Shown: one piece after another, positions 36,953-50,513 of the stretch
How the letters are laid out: every line of letters starts with the position of its first letter
How positions within the stretch are numbered: the stretch's first letter is position 1
NCBI GenBank assembly: GCA_905183005.1
Contig: CAJJDO010000105.1
Span: 128,581-192,580, forward strand
Direction of reading: 5' to 3'
Length of the DNA stretch: 64,000 nt
DNA from: Paramecium pentaurelia
Taxonomy: Eukaryota; Ciliophora; Oligohymenophorea; Peniculida; Parameciidae
Program-made: the position numbers and the translations under genes
The notes under the pieces: model-generated
Told to the model about the DNA's origin: nothing
Databases searched by the model: none
Seen by the model: only the letters and a program-made list of their open reading frames with translations

Positions 36953-38208
36953 TCAAAATTTCTTAGTATAATTGCTTTTTTATTAAGATTTGCTTTAATT
37001 TTATTTATTCCTGGATTACTTTTATAATTTATCCAAATCATATAATTTTGTAGATTTTAAATTACCAATAGTTGTTTATGTCTACATCGTTTCTTATCTA
37101 AATTTAGGTGATTAACAAATAGGTGTGTTCTAATGCTTTTCTTGATCAATCTTCTTCATTAATATTCTATTTTGATTATCATTTAATTTTTAATTTGTTG
37201 TATCAGATAGAACTCTTTCATCCATGACTGTTGGATTGAAAGAAACTAATTGATTTGTGGGGATTAAATAAGTAGAATCAGTTTTTTATGGAGATGGTGA
37301 TTAATCTTCAACTTATTATTCAAATATTGATGGATTATTAAATTCATCTAATAATTATTAATAGGTTGGTCTTTTATCAGGAATAAAACTAACACAAGCT
37401 AATATTAATTTTTCTAATTTTTCTATTTAATTATTATATGTAATTTTTACTATTTAAATGAAATTATGTAAATAAATTAATATATTTATCGAATTTTTCA
37501 GTCAAACAACATTTCTCATAATTATAAATTTGTGCTTCATATGGAGTAGTTTCAGTATATATTGCAATCATAATCAATCCAAAATTAAATATTGTAGCTT
37601 TTTCATTATTAAATGTTCTTGAATCATTCATTCTTAAACATTTCATGACTTCTGGTGCAAAATACCAATCTTCACATTTTAAATCTCCAGATAATATACA
37701 CTAATAATCACTTTATTATGAAAGTAATTATTAATATACAATTTTCACTTAATCTCCAAAAATTAATAATTTAGATAGACAAAATTAGCATGTGTCTATT
37801 TTACGTGAATTTAAAAAGCTTAATGTTTTTAGGATATCAATACTAAATTTTTGCACATTAATTTGATATATATTTTTTAAGTGTTTTTCTGTATAATCTA
37901 ATGTTAAATGAATTTTGTGAAATGTTGAACATAATTATGATTCAATTTCATGTTCAATTTTATTTATTCTCACTAAATTATACTATTATAATTAGAATAT
38001 ATAATACTTATTCTTGGTTCAACTTTTAAAATTCCTCATATATTTTATTTGCTTCATCTTCCTATACAGTGAATGTCCTTAAACATTAATATTTCTCTTA
38101 ACAATTCTTAAATACTTTTATAGGTCCATATAAAGGATGATTGAGTTGTTTAACCATTACCCATTGATTTGAATGAATAATTTAAGGTTTTAATTCATTA
38201 TTACCCAT
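36953..38208 (-). CDS. Protein kinase-like protein, likely pseudokinase
   Basis: 400 residues, introns 37983-38007 and 37423-37450. The fold is recognised from the C-lobe: DWYFAPEVMKC (the APE motif of the activation segment), FNFGLIMIAIYTETTPYE (helix F), and LILACVSFIPDKRPTYQQLLDEF (the conserved RP region near helix H-I). The N-lobe has WVMVKQLNHPLYGPIKVF. The catalytic loop, expected as H-R-D-L-K-x-x-N, reads LNSRKIDTCQFCLSKLL, and no DFG is found in the following GDQVKIVYQQ. It probably cannot transfer phosphate. A Gln/Ser-rich tail of about 110 residues follows the kinase part. Confidence 0.85.
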
Positions 38209-38820
38209 AAATTTGAAAAATAATTCTGTTAAATAAATATTTTATATAATATGAAATTTATAATCAATAATAATCTAATTCATCTAAGATCATACTTGAT
38301 TTAATAAATCTTATTATCTTAAAATTAAAAAAGAAGTATAATCTTAAATTATTTTAGAATAATAAATATATCAACATTTCTATTTAAAGTAAGTTACTTT
38401 TAAGAAATTAGTATATGAGGACAAAAATAAGTTTCTGCATTCCTTATAAATAATATTACCATGATAAATTTTTAGTATTATTCAAACTATCTATAAATGT
38501 TATTTATTAAGACAAATATAAAATGATATAATAATACATTAAATTATAAGATAAATAAAAATTATGAGTATATAACTTAATTAGAAATACATAGATATAA
38601 TTAAAGAATATAAAAATAGATATGTAATACTATTATTATAGATAATTTAATTATATTATAATTGACCGTTTCTTTTTAAATAAAATTTAGAAAAGGAGAG
38701 AGTAAACTTATTTATCTGAAATCAAATTAGTATCATCATTAAAATTACTTCTTAGTGTTATTAATATATTATTATTTGGAAAAAATATTTATATAAATAG
38801 AGTCAGCAGTTCTATTCCAT
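38209..38820. other. AT-rich spacer
   Basis: About 610 bp of very AT-rich DNA upstream of the kinase-like gene and downstream of the next - strand gene. It holds only short A/T runs; no supportable gene. Confidence 0.55.
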
Positions 38821-39514
38821 TCAAATATTTGAAAATGGTTTTACTCCATAAATGTTTCTAATTTAGATACTTAATCTCTTTTGTTAAGTTTAAGGCATAG
38901 ATTTCTCTGGAGAATCATTTTAGGATAATTTAGTACATGATATATGTTCTTGGCTGAAATTTCTATGTACTCTATTAAAGAGAGGTTGAGAAATAATTAG
39001 TGATTTATTAAAAGAAAATAATTTTAAGAGGGGTTTCTATGGTTATTTACATTTTTAAATAATAAAGTTTGGAATTTTCTTTAGAGAACCTCTTTTGTTA
39101 TTATCAGATATTTTAATAGTATCTTATCTTGGTCTAATGCCTATCAATATCTTTAGAACTTTTGTATGATCCTTTAAGCCTGCTTTAGAATGAGGCATAA
39201 ATACTTTTTAATGCTGAATTATATTTTACAGTGGGTATTAATCTTTTTAATTTATCAAAAACTAGCTTTCCTAATTTCTAATTTCTATGCATAGGAATAT
39301 CTATTTTGATTTATTACATCCATTTTTTGGAATAGTTTTCATCTCCAAATATAGAGGCCCTAGCAGACTTTTATCTAAATCTGGAGACATGAAAGGAAGA
39401 GTCGCATTTATACTTCAATTATTGTAGATATCTATGAGATTTAAAACATGATTAATGCTATCTTTCATTCCATTCAGACTATAGAGATAAAGATCTAGAG
39501 TTTAATTTGAGCAT
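38821..39514 (-). CDS. Basic hypothetical protein
   Basis: 223 residues with one 22-nt intron (39183-39204). Strongly basic, with Ser, Lys, Arg and Gln; segments include SEWNERQHQSCFKSHRYLQQ, KLGKLVFDKLKRLIPT and DHTKVLKILIGIRPRQDTI. There is no membrane segment or signal. I see no family. The intron removes an in-frame TGA downstream and joins two open frames, which supports the model. Confidence 0.68.
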
Positions 39515-39582
39515 AGGTTGTTTAATAAATAAAAAATAGGATAATATTATAATATTTTCTCATTAATATTATATAAATAATA

Positions 39583-42500
39583 TCATTGTTCATTTAAAGT
39601 TATTATAAACTTTGGATAAATCCTATTTCTCTTAATATAATAATAATCACCTTCTTTGTAATTATTTTCAGAATAATCACTTATTAAAAATTATTATTTC
39701 AAATCTTACACTTATCCTAATAAAACTTATACTACAATTAATTATTTTTCTCCTTTCTAAGATTCACAATAATTATCTTTAACATAAGCAACTGTTGTAC
39801 CACATTTAATATAAGGTCCTGTATGCTATATAAATATATATATAATATAATTTACATGATCAAATGATAATGATAAACTAACTCTTCCAATTTCTTCTTA
39901 AGCACAATCATTTTTATTTCCAAATAACAGCAATACTTCATTCTAATTAGTCAATTTACTTTTTGTTGATTAATATTTAGCCCATAAATCATAATTTTAA
40001 GCTAATTATATATTTTTTATATCTAAAAATGGAAAAGCTTATTTAATTTCTTCTAAATCTGGTTGTATAACATCAAAATAATATATACTTTAATAGCTAG
40101 AAGGATTCCAATTTTATGGAATTTATTATAGAAATTCTAAAACCTCTAGAATTAATTATTGATACTTTTCAAAAGACTTAATTTAAATTGATTAATTTTA
40201 ATTAAATTCTCCTTCTATTTATAGAGTATTATTATTAAGGTAATTCAAAAAACTAAAATAGATCTAATCATTAGTAGCAGGTAATATAATATCAAAAATA
40301 GTTATATGTTTTTCTAAAATTTTTTAAATGGTATTCTTTATCTTCTCAATTTAATTTTACTTAGATTATTCAATATCTTAGACCTAATTAATAAATACTC
40401 TTGCACGACAATAAATTTGATTATCACCATTGGGAGTATCTTGAGATGTTTCTACATTTTATTTTTATTTTAAGAAATCATGTATAAATTAAAAATATTT
40501 ATCAGTTCTAATTTCTCTTCTTAATTTTCTTTTGTATTTTGTATCTAAATTAATTTAATAAATTTCATCTTTAGTTTTAAAAAATATCAAATATTTTTTA
40601 AAAAATACTGTGAATTAATATTTTTTCATTTAAATTCTTTCATTGATATATTAATTCAAAATATCATCTGCTTATTCATTGCCAATATAATATAACCCAT
40701 CCTTTTATTTTATCATTTTAACTAAACCATTTGCATGATCTAATAATGTTCCTTTATTTATATCAATAGTATGAGTTCCAGGTTACTAAGAGTAAGGAAA
40801 TTTTAATATCAATTCATTATTTTTATTGTCTAATTTATAAGCTTAATATGCAATTTCAATTTATTCATTAATCATAGCATCATCATAATCATTAAATTAT
40901 CTTCCATCTGACCATTACCATTAAAAATCTTAATAAGTTTCTCTCATTGATGTCATTAAAGTATTTATTAATTCTTATTCATAAAGAGGTTTAAGTTTTT
41001 TGTTATCAATAAAAATTGTAAGTTATTAGAATTTGGTTTAATCTTTAGACATGAACAATTATAATAATTTTGGGAATACATCCTTTATATCTTCATACAT
41101 TACTCCAATTTATTTGAATGGAACTTTTTATTTTTGATAATATAAAAAATAATCTTTAAGAGCTATTATATTTGGATGAACTATATCTTCTTTTTAATAA
41201 ATAACTTTCTAATCTAAATTATGTTTATTATTGCATTTCATGAAAATTTCACATATAAAATTAGTATCAAAATTAACTTCTTTTGTTAAAAATTTAATAA
41301 ATTAATTTTCAGTAGTTTATTGTTTTTTTTAATATTATTTGATTTCTCCTGAATCTGTAGGAGTTTAATATTCATTAAAATTAAAAAGTAACTCAAATAT
41401 CTATTCCTCACTTGCTTTTTGAATTTCTTTTTAACAATTACTATATAAATATTTTGATTCCATCTTACTAATTCCTATTGGTATTTCTAATAATAATTTA
41501 TCTAAGACTTTTTCATATTTTGCAAAAATCTCTAATACTGCCATATTTTTTGTTGGACATTCTAAATAAATAATTTCATTATTTGATGATAATTTAATTG
41601 AGTATATCTCTAATGATTATTCTATAATTTTATTTTTATAATCCTAATATATTTATTAAGCATATAATTTAGATTTTGGTTTATATGATAAAAGTGATTA
41701 TTATTTTTTACTATCTAACAAACTTAACATTTAATTTAATTGTTTTGTATGTAAAATACAAGTTAACTTATTATTTTCAACATGCACTAAAGCACAATAT
41801 TTCTGTTAAAATTAATCAATTGTCAATTCTAATTAATTAAGTTCATTCATCTATAAATTTATAATTTAAAGTTATGATAATGTTTCATTTAGTATTGTTT
41901 CCAAAGCTATTATATCATTATTTAATACTCGATTAAAATAAACCAATACTTCTATATGTTATATTTTAATATCATTTATAGATAAAATATATTGTTATTA
42001 AGTAAAATCCATAAATAATTTTGTTAATATTTACTTTTTTTATTTTATTCCTAATTATTCCAAATAAAAACTTATTTTTTAATCTATTTTAAGATACAAT
42101 GATGATGTTTTTAATTATTTTAAATTTATATTAACTTAAGCTCTAAATTATTTTATTTGTTAAATAGAATTATTTAATTTTATTCCCTATTTACAATGTT
42201 TAAATTTAATATTTGAATTTGTTATTAAAGGTAATTTACAAACATAATTTTCAAAATTTAATTTATCCTATATATTTAATCTTAATATTTTAGATGCTCT
42301 ATCCTGTATTTCTTATTAAAATTATTAATCTACATTAAGGTAATCATCATACTATTCAATTTCTAAATATATTAATTTTAAAAAACTAGAAATATCAAAT
42401 CTATTATAACCAACCTTAATATTAATATTTTAATTTTATTTTACAAATTCTTTAGCAATTTCCTTTAATTCTATTCTAGTACATTTTGGTTTCTTTATAG

Positions 42501-43221
42501 AAATTACAAGTGTGTGAATATTGAAATTATCATTTATGAAACTATTTAATAATACTTATTTCTATAAAATCAGAGGATCCAAATATTATTACTACATATT
42601 TTGATTGAAATTTAAAATGAATATCAATTTTTTTAAACATTATACCTCCTTGTGGGGTTCTTTAATTTCTCCAATAAGTAAATATTCTTGATTTGTTTCT
42701 AAAATTTTTGCCAATTTATCAAGAGATTTCCATAGAAATCCAATTTTAGAACTCTTTTCTATTTCATATTTACAATATACAGAATATACAATAGAACTTT
42801 GTATTTGTTAATTTATTTGATTTAAAAGGTTTTATTAATTTCCCTTAAGTTGTTGATTTGTTCTATATTCACTTAAATTAAAATCTGGATATATTTTAAT
42901 CTAAGACAATTATGTTTATTAATAGAAGTGATTTTTCATAAGATTATGAATAGCAATAAATTTAATTTTTTTAGATATTCCTATTGCTTCATTAAAATGT
43001 TATTTATGCCATTAAGGATCTTACTAAAGTTAATTTTGATCATCCAAGTTAAATATGTCATTTTGATCAATAATAAAATTTTAATTTTGAATCAAAGCAT
43101 TTTATTTTTGGCCATCATATTCCAAGAAGATTTCTCCTTGTAGTTTTTCCAAAATCTCTAGTATATTTTACTTTTAATCATTTTAATCTAGATTGATTTT
43201 CAATTTAATTATGCTATTCAT
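39583..43221 (-). CDS. WWE-domain PARP-like protein, catalytic residues doubtful
   Basis: About 1200 residues: a single frame of 1213 codons, with a probable 30-nt intron (39826-39855) whose loss removes ten codons without changing frame. The N-terminal about 850 residues are Asn/Ile/Lys-rich with no clear domain. Then comes a WWE-type module (FQWQWSDGRQFNDYDDAMINE, ending PGTHTIDI), which in relatives binds ADP-ribose. The C-terminus looks like a PARP catalytic domain: YDLWAKYQSTKSKL, NEVLLLFGN, GPYIKCGTTVAYVKDNYC, LIVVQVLLGQV and YIKRNRIYPKFIITL. The His of the usual LFHGT motif is not present, and the Glu before the final strand reads Asp, so polymerase activity is unlikely. Confidence 0.78.
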
Positions 43222-43555
43222 TTTATTTTTTGTATAAAAATTTAAATTTTATAATCATAAAATGATTATTTATTAACAACTAAAACTTATAAGGATTATT
43301 TTTAAATTGGAATTATGAAAAGATGATAAATAGGTATATTTTATGATTTAAAAATAAGAAATCAGATTAACCATTTTTTTATTAAATTCAGTTAATTTAT
43401 TATATGTTATTAATAAAAAATATCTTTTAAACTAGTCAAGCCTGAATTTAAATTGAGTTCTTGAAATCAGACTTTGTTTGATAATAATCTATTTATTCTT
43501 AATTATTTTTGATTAATAAGAATGATAAATAATACATAATACATAAAATAATTTA
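43222..43555. other. AT-rich divergent intergenic region
   Basis: About 330 bp between divergent starts (43221 on -, 43556 on +). Nothing beyond AT-rich sequence seen. Confidence 0.55.
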
Positions 43556-46500
43556 ATGAGAATAACTTTAATAGACAATTTAACAATTATTGCTCATTCC
43601 CAACATTAGAATTAAGCTGGAAATACAATGGTAAGTGTTATTCTCATAATCCCATATATATAATATTTGTCTCTTCTGCTGCCATCTCATGGATGGTCTT
43701 ATTGGAATTATAGTGATGGCTATTTATCATTCATTTAAAAGGCATGCTCTTATTTTACCATAACTCCTTTTTTTGAATTTCAAAACAACTTCATATATTA
43801 TCCATTTACAATTTTTAGTTTAATAATAATGGTAGGACTCATTTTATATTTGAGTATTTTTACTTTAGAAATGCAATCTGAAAACAAGAAAGTCAAATAT
43901 TAGGAAGGTAGAACAAGTACTTTATGCACAGTCATTCTATTCACAATCCAAACTCTTTAAATCCCATGCTATAAGTTCTATATTTAATAAATTATAGAGG
44001 CATAGTAAAAAAACCTTTAGAACTAATTAATTATAAACATAATTTCGATTATATTGTACTGCATGTATATTTTTATGAGTGAATACTTTTTGAGATAATA
44101 TTCATTTGCACCTTATCATCCTATGCAATAAAAGTTTACACGATTAAGAGTTTCTCAGATTCTTCTAAATTTGATAGCAATAGTTTTAACATTGGAATAA
44201 GAGTCTAGATTATACAATTTGATTGGCCTACTAATGTTACATTCGATTTTTGTTTTAAAAATGCTTAATCATTTATATTATAAACCTGAAGCTCCCAATA
44301 AAAATATGATTCATTTTGAAGCATCTTTTACATTAGAATCAATAGCTATATTAATAACAGTCAATGTTTTCTCAGAAAATTAAATATTCCCTGAACAATA
44401 GATTGGAATTTATATAATGTTTATTTTTAGTTTAGGCATGATTTTAGGAAATTTGTTATTTACTTTCTTACTTTAATTGAATCTTGATCCAAAGACTAGA
44501 TAACTCTATTAGATTTATAAGTTGTATTCATATATTGGTAACATAACTTCAAATTCAATAACAACTTATAATCTCATTATTTATTAGTTAATAAATGATA
44601 AAGATTTTACATAATTTTAATAGAAAGTAATATTAAATTAGAAGAGTACAAAAATGCAAGATTATTATAAATTAGGATTGTATATAATAACTGAGATTTT
44701 TATTCATTTAAAAGAACAATAGAAAAGTGAACTTGAAGAGCTTTAATTGTTATTTGTTTCTTATTTAGCTTTGATTAGAAATAAACCATTAATAGGTTAT
44801 GTGGAATTTAAGAAATTTGAATCAAATATAAATATAAAGAAATCATACTATTTTTAATTAATGAAAAGTAGAATAGATTAACATTTATAAAAGAAAATAA
44901 CAGCAATATAATAAATATATGAAAAAGAATAATCATATTTAAAGAATGTAAATTTATAAAAAAGTGTAAGTCCTGCAGAATTGTATGAATATTCTCAAAT
45001 AGAGGAGAAATTTTAAGCAAAAGTTTCTAATTTAATTTAACTTAAAATATCAATTTGGGAAAATTAAATATCTGGTTGCAAATCTATTTATGAATTCGAA
45101 GATAATGCAGTTAATTTAAGTAAATAAATAATAGAATGTATTTTTTTTCTTAGAAGTTAAACAATTAATGTAATATAAGAAGAATATATAAAAAATTGTG
45201 ATAATATTTTAAAATTAAAAATATGTTCAATGTTTCACAGTTTTGTATTGAATGATTATTATAGTGCATATTTATGTGAATAGAAAATACAAGACATAAT
45301 GAAAATAGAAACAACTTAGGAATTAAATGTAATAACACGTACAAATATTCTAAAAGATGAAACAATATTAATGATTATAAGTATAGTAAAATAATTAGGT
45401 TAAATTTTAAATTCGAATAAAAGTTAAATTGCTAATTATTTTGGATATTAAAATTCAGAATTTCAATAAATTGCAAATATTAAAGAATTAATGCCATCAT
45501 ATTTTGGAAATTAACATGATTAATTTCTATTAAACTATATAAAAGAAGCTAGAACAGATTTAGCATTTAAAGAGACTTTAACATTTGCTTAAGGTAAAAA
45601 TGGATTCCTAATACCATAATATTTAAACGTTTATAATAATTTTGATATCAATGATGATTTTACTTTAATAGGTAGTCTTACAAAAGAAAAAGAAAGTCAT
45701 AATTATTTAATTTTTGATGAATATGGTAAGTGTATAGGAATCACATAATAATTAAGTAAATTATTAGTACCATAAGATAATATTGAATATTTTCTAGCAA
45801 ATATTGATTCATTTTATGTTTATATGTTTTTACCTCATATCCATATATACATGAATGATATTTTGAATAATTCTACTAATAATGATGGTGCAATTCAATA
45901 AAAATCTGTATTAATGTATGTATTTTAAGATTTTGTTGATCTATAAAAGATGCATTAAACTATATTTAATTCATATTAATAGCCATCTTAAAAGTATGTA
46001 GAATAGACAAGGGCATTTTCATAATTTGAATAAATGAATTCATTAATTACTAGTCCTCGAAATGGTAATTTGAAGAGACTCATTTCAGATACTAAACCAT
46101 CTCATCAAATGGAAGATGTGAAAAATCTTGAATAAAGTAGTTTAGATTTCTTTAAAATTGGTTAATAATAAAAGTAAAATACTTTATAAAATGCAAATGC
46201 TAATTCAATAAAAGAAAATGAAATAATAGATTTCTTAAATGCAATTGAAGTAATTATAAATTAATTTTAATAGGTATTACAAAAAACAATATATTTTTGT
46301 ACAGCAAAAATTTAATTAACTAGTTTAGGTTAGAAAGAAAATAAATAACATTATTTTATTTTGGAATTATCTGAATTTGTTGATAAATCAAATTAATAAG
46401 ATGAAGAAAAGAAATAAATTAGAAGATAAAATTTACCTATTCGTAGGACAGTTTAAAGACATTCAAGTCATAAGCAAAGTTTTGTTTAATAATTTTAAAC

Positions 46501-48754
46501 TATTCCTAAGAGTCCTGATTATCATATGGATTCATCATTAATGAGCCCTATTGGTTCAGTAATACAAAAGAAAAGTTTTCTTGATAAATCTCCAGTGAAT
46601 AATTAGATTTTACATTATGTAAGTGAAAGAAGATTAAATTTGATGGGTTCATTAGGATAAGCTGATTCTTAAAGTTTTAGTGAAGAATTATTTAGCAATG
46701 AAATACAATAAGTATTATAGCATTAAAATGAATACAAATCAAATCATGGAGTAGGAATACTAAAATCTTAATCAACAACTAAATCTGGTAATTCAGGATT
46801 AACTGCAATAGAAATAGTAAATAAATTTAAGACTAAAACTTCCTTAATATCAAGTCTTGCAATTATTTCATTAATAAAATTTGTCATTCTTATTTTATTT
46901 ATCATTTTTATGACTATTAACTTATCATAAATAAACATCTTTAATTAATCAGTAACTAAATTTATAACAGATATTAACTTACCTATAAATTTAAACAAAT
47001 ACTTTTTAAATTTGTTCACTTATTCATGGATCACTTCTTTAGTGATTAATAACATTTTAAATACAAGTCAATTTATTAATAATTAAATGTATATCTAAAG
47101 TTAAAATATGGAAACAACCTTTATCAATTTAACAAAAATGTATTCTAATTTTATTTCATTAGAAAATAATGGATATTTAGATGATTTGAATATTACTCAT
47201 TTAGATAATACAATTTATGTTGAAAAAGTAGATTTTACTGATTATATCTATTATCTTTAAAATATAGGATATAGACTATTACATTTTGAATCAAACTCAA
47301 TTTATTTATCAAATCTTTTAAAATATAGACTAAATTTTGCTAATATAATCTAAAATAATTTTTAAATAATTCAATCATTAGGATCATATTATACTGATTA
47401 ATAGGATGGCAAGATATTATTATTATTTAATTAGATTCTAGTAGAAGTAATTATAATTGGATTACTTATATTAAGTTAATTGTACTTTTGGAGAAGGATT
47501 GAACAATATTGTTAAAAAATATTATTATTATCTAATAGATTGACAGAAAATGGAGCAGAAAATTAAATAGTTAAATTTAGATTAGTGGGATAAATAATCA
47601 AATAAACTTATGGAGAATTGGGATTTAAATAGTAGAATTGTTATAAATTATGCTACACAGATATGTTATAAAGTAAAAAAGGATTTAAGTAACATAGATC
47701 AAAGATATAATCAATTTTAATAAAGTCAAAAAAGTCTAAATAATAAGAAATCTTAACAAAAAAACCTGGTTCTACTACTATTCCTTTAAATTCTAGGATC
47801 TCGAATGTCTAAATTAACATAATGTTAAAATTAGTTTATGTAATAATTAACATATCATTTGTATGCTTTTTTTTCTTAGGAGATTATTTATTGTATAAGG
47901 ATTAATCATTAAAATTAAATCCTGCATATGAGTTGGCTATGGATTATATTTCATTTTAAATAAGATTTGAGAATGCAATTTCTGTTGCACTTATGATAAA
48001 GTCTCAATAATAAATTTATAGTGTTATGGATGAAGTAATACGAAATGAGAAACTTATACTTGATAGTTTAAATGAGGAATATAATGTTACTGCTATTATA
48101 TCAGATGCATATAGCTTTAATCATTCAGATTTAAGTTCAATTTATTAAAAGATAATAGATTATAATATAATTAATGATGAAGATGAAACATATATACTAA
48201 AATTATACAACAATGATTTTTGTTTAATTTTTGATGGTAATTAGATTCCATTTTGTAATAAGGAATTATCATCATAATAATTTAGATTAGAATATGGTAC
48301 ATATGAGAGTAAGGATAACAATTCTTAATATTTAAAATCTGGGATTGTAGGAATTGTAAGTAAGATGGATGTATTTTTAATGTAATATTATGAGTATGAG
48401 TACTAGACAGGAAAAATGGATAATGATTTTGTTAAATTGAATTATCAATTAAATAGTTAGGATTTTAATAATATTATAGTACAACATTATTTAGATACAT
48501 ACTTAGGTTTTGAAGAGTTTTTTAATAAAATTCAAGAGTCTATAATAAATCTTATAACAGATCAATAAAATATATAAGATTTGTATTAATATTTGATAGG
48601 AATATTTATTATAGTCTTTTTGATTATATCAGGAGGAATTATGATAATAAAAGTCAATTTAAGATTAATTCATCTAAGACTATTGATTACTTTATTACCT
48701 GTTGAAATAATGTTGGATATATATACAATATCCTTGCTTAAAATCTTATAATGA
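43556..48754 (+). CDS. Giant multi-pass membrane protein (TmcB/PAS-like), paralog A
   Basis: One uninterrupted frame of 1733 codons without any TGA or needed intron. The first about 350 residues hold about eight hydrophobic helices. A long cytosolic helical region follows. It contains a PAS-like strand pair (NYLIFDEYGKCIGITQQLSK) after TLIGSLTKEKESH. A disordered Ser-rich region precedes four more helices that frame two extracellular loops (near residues 1100, 1310, 1440 and 1680). It ends RLLITLLPVEIMLDIYTISL. The layout is that of the ciliate proteins annotated as tmcB-like or PAS-domain membrane receptors; ligands are unknown. A diverged paralog lies inverted at 52411-57805 with the same ending. 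Confidence 0.88.
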
Positions 48755-48829
48755 ATATATATATATATTTGTTGTTATTATTTCAAATACAATATAATTT
48801 TACTTCCATAAATTATTAATATATTAAAA

Positions 48830-50484
48830 ATGTTCCTTTATTTTCTTTTAATCTGTTAGAGTATGGGATTAAATTTTAGTTTTCTAAATGATACAGAATA
48901 AAAACTGACAAATGTTATGATGAATGTAGATTAATAATCATTTATCAAAAGATTAGATGATTTGGGAAAAATTTTGTAAATATTTTGTTTTATTAATTTA
49001 TAGATCTGTGAAATTTTAAAGTCAAGATGAATCAAGTTAAATTTGTTCAACATATTATTAAGGAGTAACTATTCATCAATCTCCATCTGGATTTATATCA
49101 TTAATACATGAATTAGCAAAGAAGGATATTGATGAATTGAGTGAAGATGATTTATATAGAGGATATAATGAGAAGCTCTCTTCTTATGCTGTGAGTCCAG
49201 AAGGAATTAGTATATTATCTTCAAAAGGTAAAGTTTATTTCATAGACACAAATTAAAAGAATTTATCTATTATCAATTAAACACTACCATTATTCAATGA
49301 TTTTTAATATACTACTCAATTAGTGTTTGATGAAAAATCAAGATATTTCTATGCTTTTTTAAATGACAATAATTAAGTTATCAAATATTAATTTCTTAAC
49401 AATGAAATCTAACATAAACCAGTTGGAGGATGGACAAAGCCAAATGATAAATTTAGAGTTATAGCTAATAATGGATTTTTATACTCTGCTTAAGAATCAT
49501 AAGGTCTATTCATTTATGAAATATAATAGCATGGTTTTAAATTTATTAAATCTATTACTGCTTAAGATTTGTATGATACTTAATAAGACTAATTCAAAAT
49601 TGTAGATGTAGCTGTTTCTTAGGATAAATTGTATATTTTAGATCATTATCATGGAATTACATAATATTAAATCCATTCTAGTGGAGCATTTACTAAAAAT
49701 GGAAAATTGGGATTGATTAAATATTCAGATTGTAAATCATTTTCAGTAAGAGGATAAACAATTATTTTAATATAAAATTATTAATCAAATTCTGAAATTA
49801 TTGAATTATTTATATAGGATGATGAATATTTAGAAATGCGTAGGATTTATTCAAAAAGTTAATTGAGAAGAGCCGATATTCTAGATGATGATTTTGCTAT
49901 TGTTCGTGGTTTACATGATCATAAAATCATGCTTATTTAAATGCCTGATTAATATCTTGATTAAGAAGCAAAACGATTGTAAATTTAATTATTAATATTT
50001 TAGAGACAATTATTTCTTTAGTGGAAATCTTTTAGGTGTAAATAAATTTGGTAATACTAATGATACTCTTTTTGCCATATCTCCTCATGGATTCTACATA
50101 TTTATTTATAGAGCATATCCTACAGTAATCATTTGTAATAGTAATGATGTTGAATCAGGACTTTATTAAGCAAATGTAATTTAATTTATTCAATTTTTAA
50201 AGGTTTAAATAAATAGTACTGATTGTGATAAGAAGACCAATAAATCTAATCCACTTTAATATTGTATTACAAATCATATATACAATTTTGAAATAAAAAA
50301 ACCTTTGCTTTCACCAGAATAATAATAAATAACTATATATCTGACAGTTATTTTGATATTTGTTATTCTTTTTTTGATAGGTTGTATTTTGTTTCATTGC
50401 AGAAGCTATCAAATTAAATTAGAGAATTTAGAAAGATCAAAAAAAAAAAGAAATTTTAGACCTCCTAGTAAAATAGAAACATGA
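48830..50484 (+). CDS. Type I membrane protein with beta-propeller-like ectodomain
   Basis: 533 residues with introns 48976-49003 and 49979-50003; a third possible 27-nt intron (50176-50202) would remove nine more without a frame change. N-terminal signal peptide (MFLYFLLICQSMGLNF), then about 440 residues of mostly beta-strand, with repeated turns such as SSYAVSPEGISILSSKGKVYFID and DVAVSQDKLYILDHYHGITQ. These resemble blades of a propeller. One membrane helix follows (TIYLTVILIFVILFLIGCIL) near the end, then a short basic cytosolic tail (RSKKKRNFRPPSKIET). Family not recognised. It lies 75 bp after the giant receptor on the same strand. Confidence 0.78.
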
Positions 50485-50513
50485 TGTTTTTAAATATAAT
50501 AAAATATTTAATT

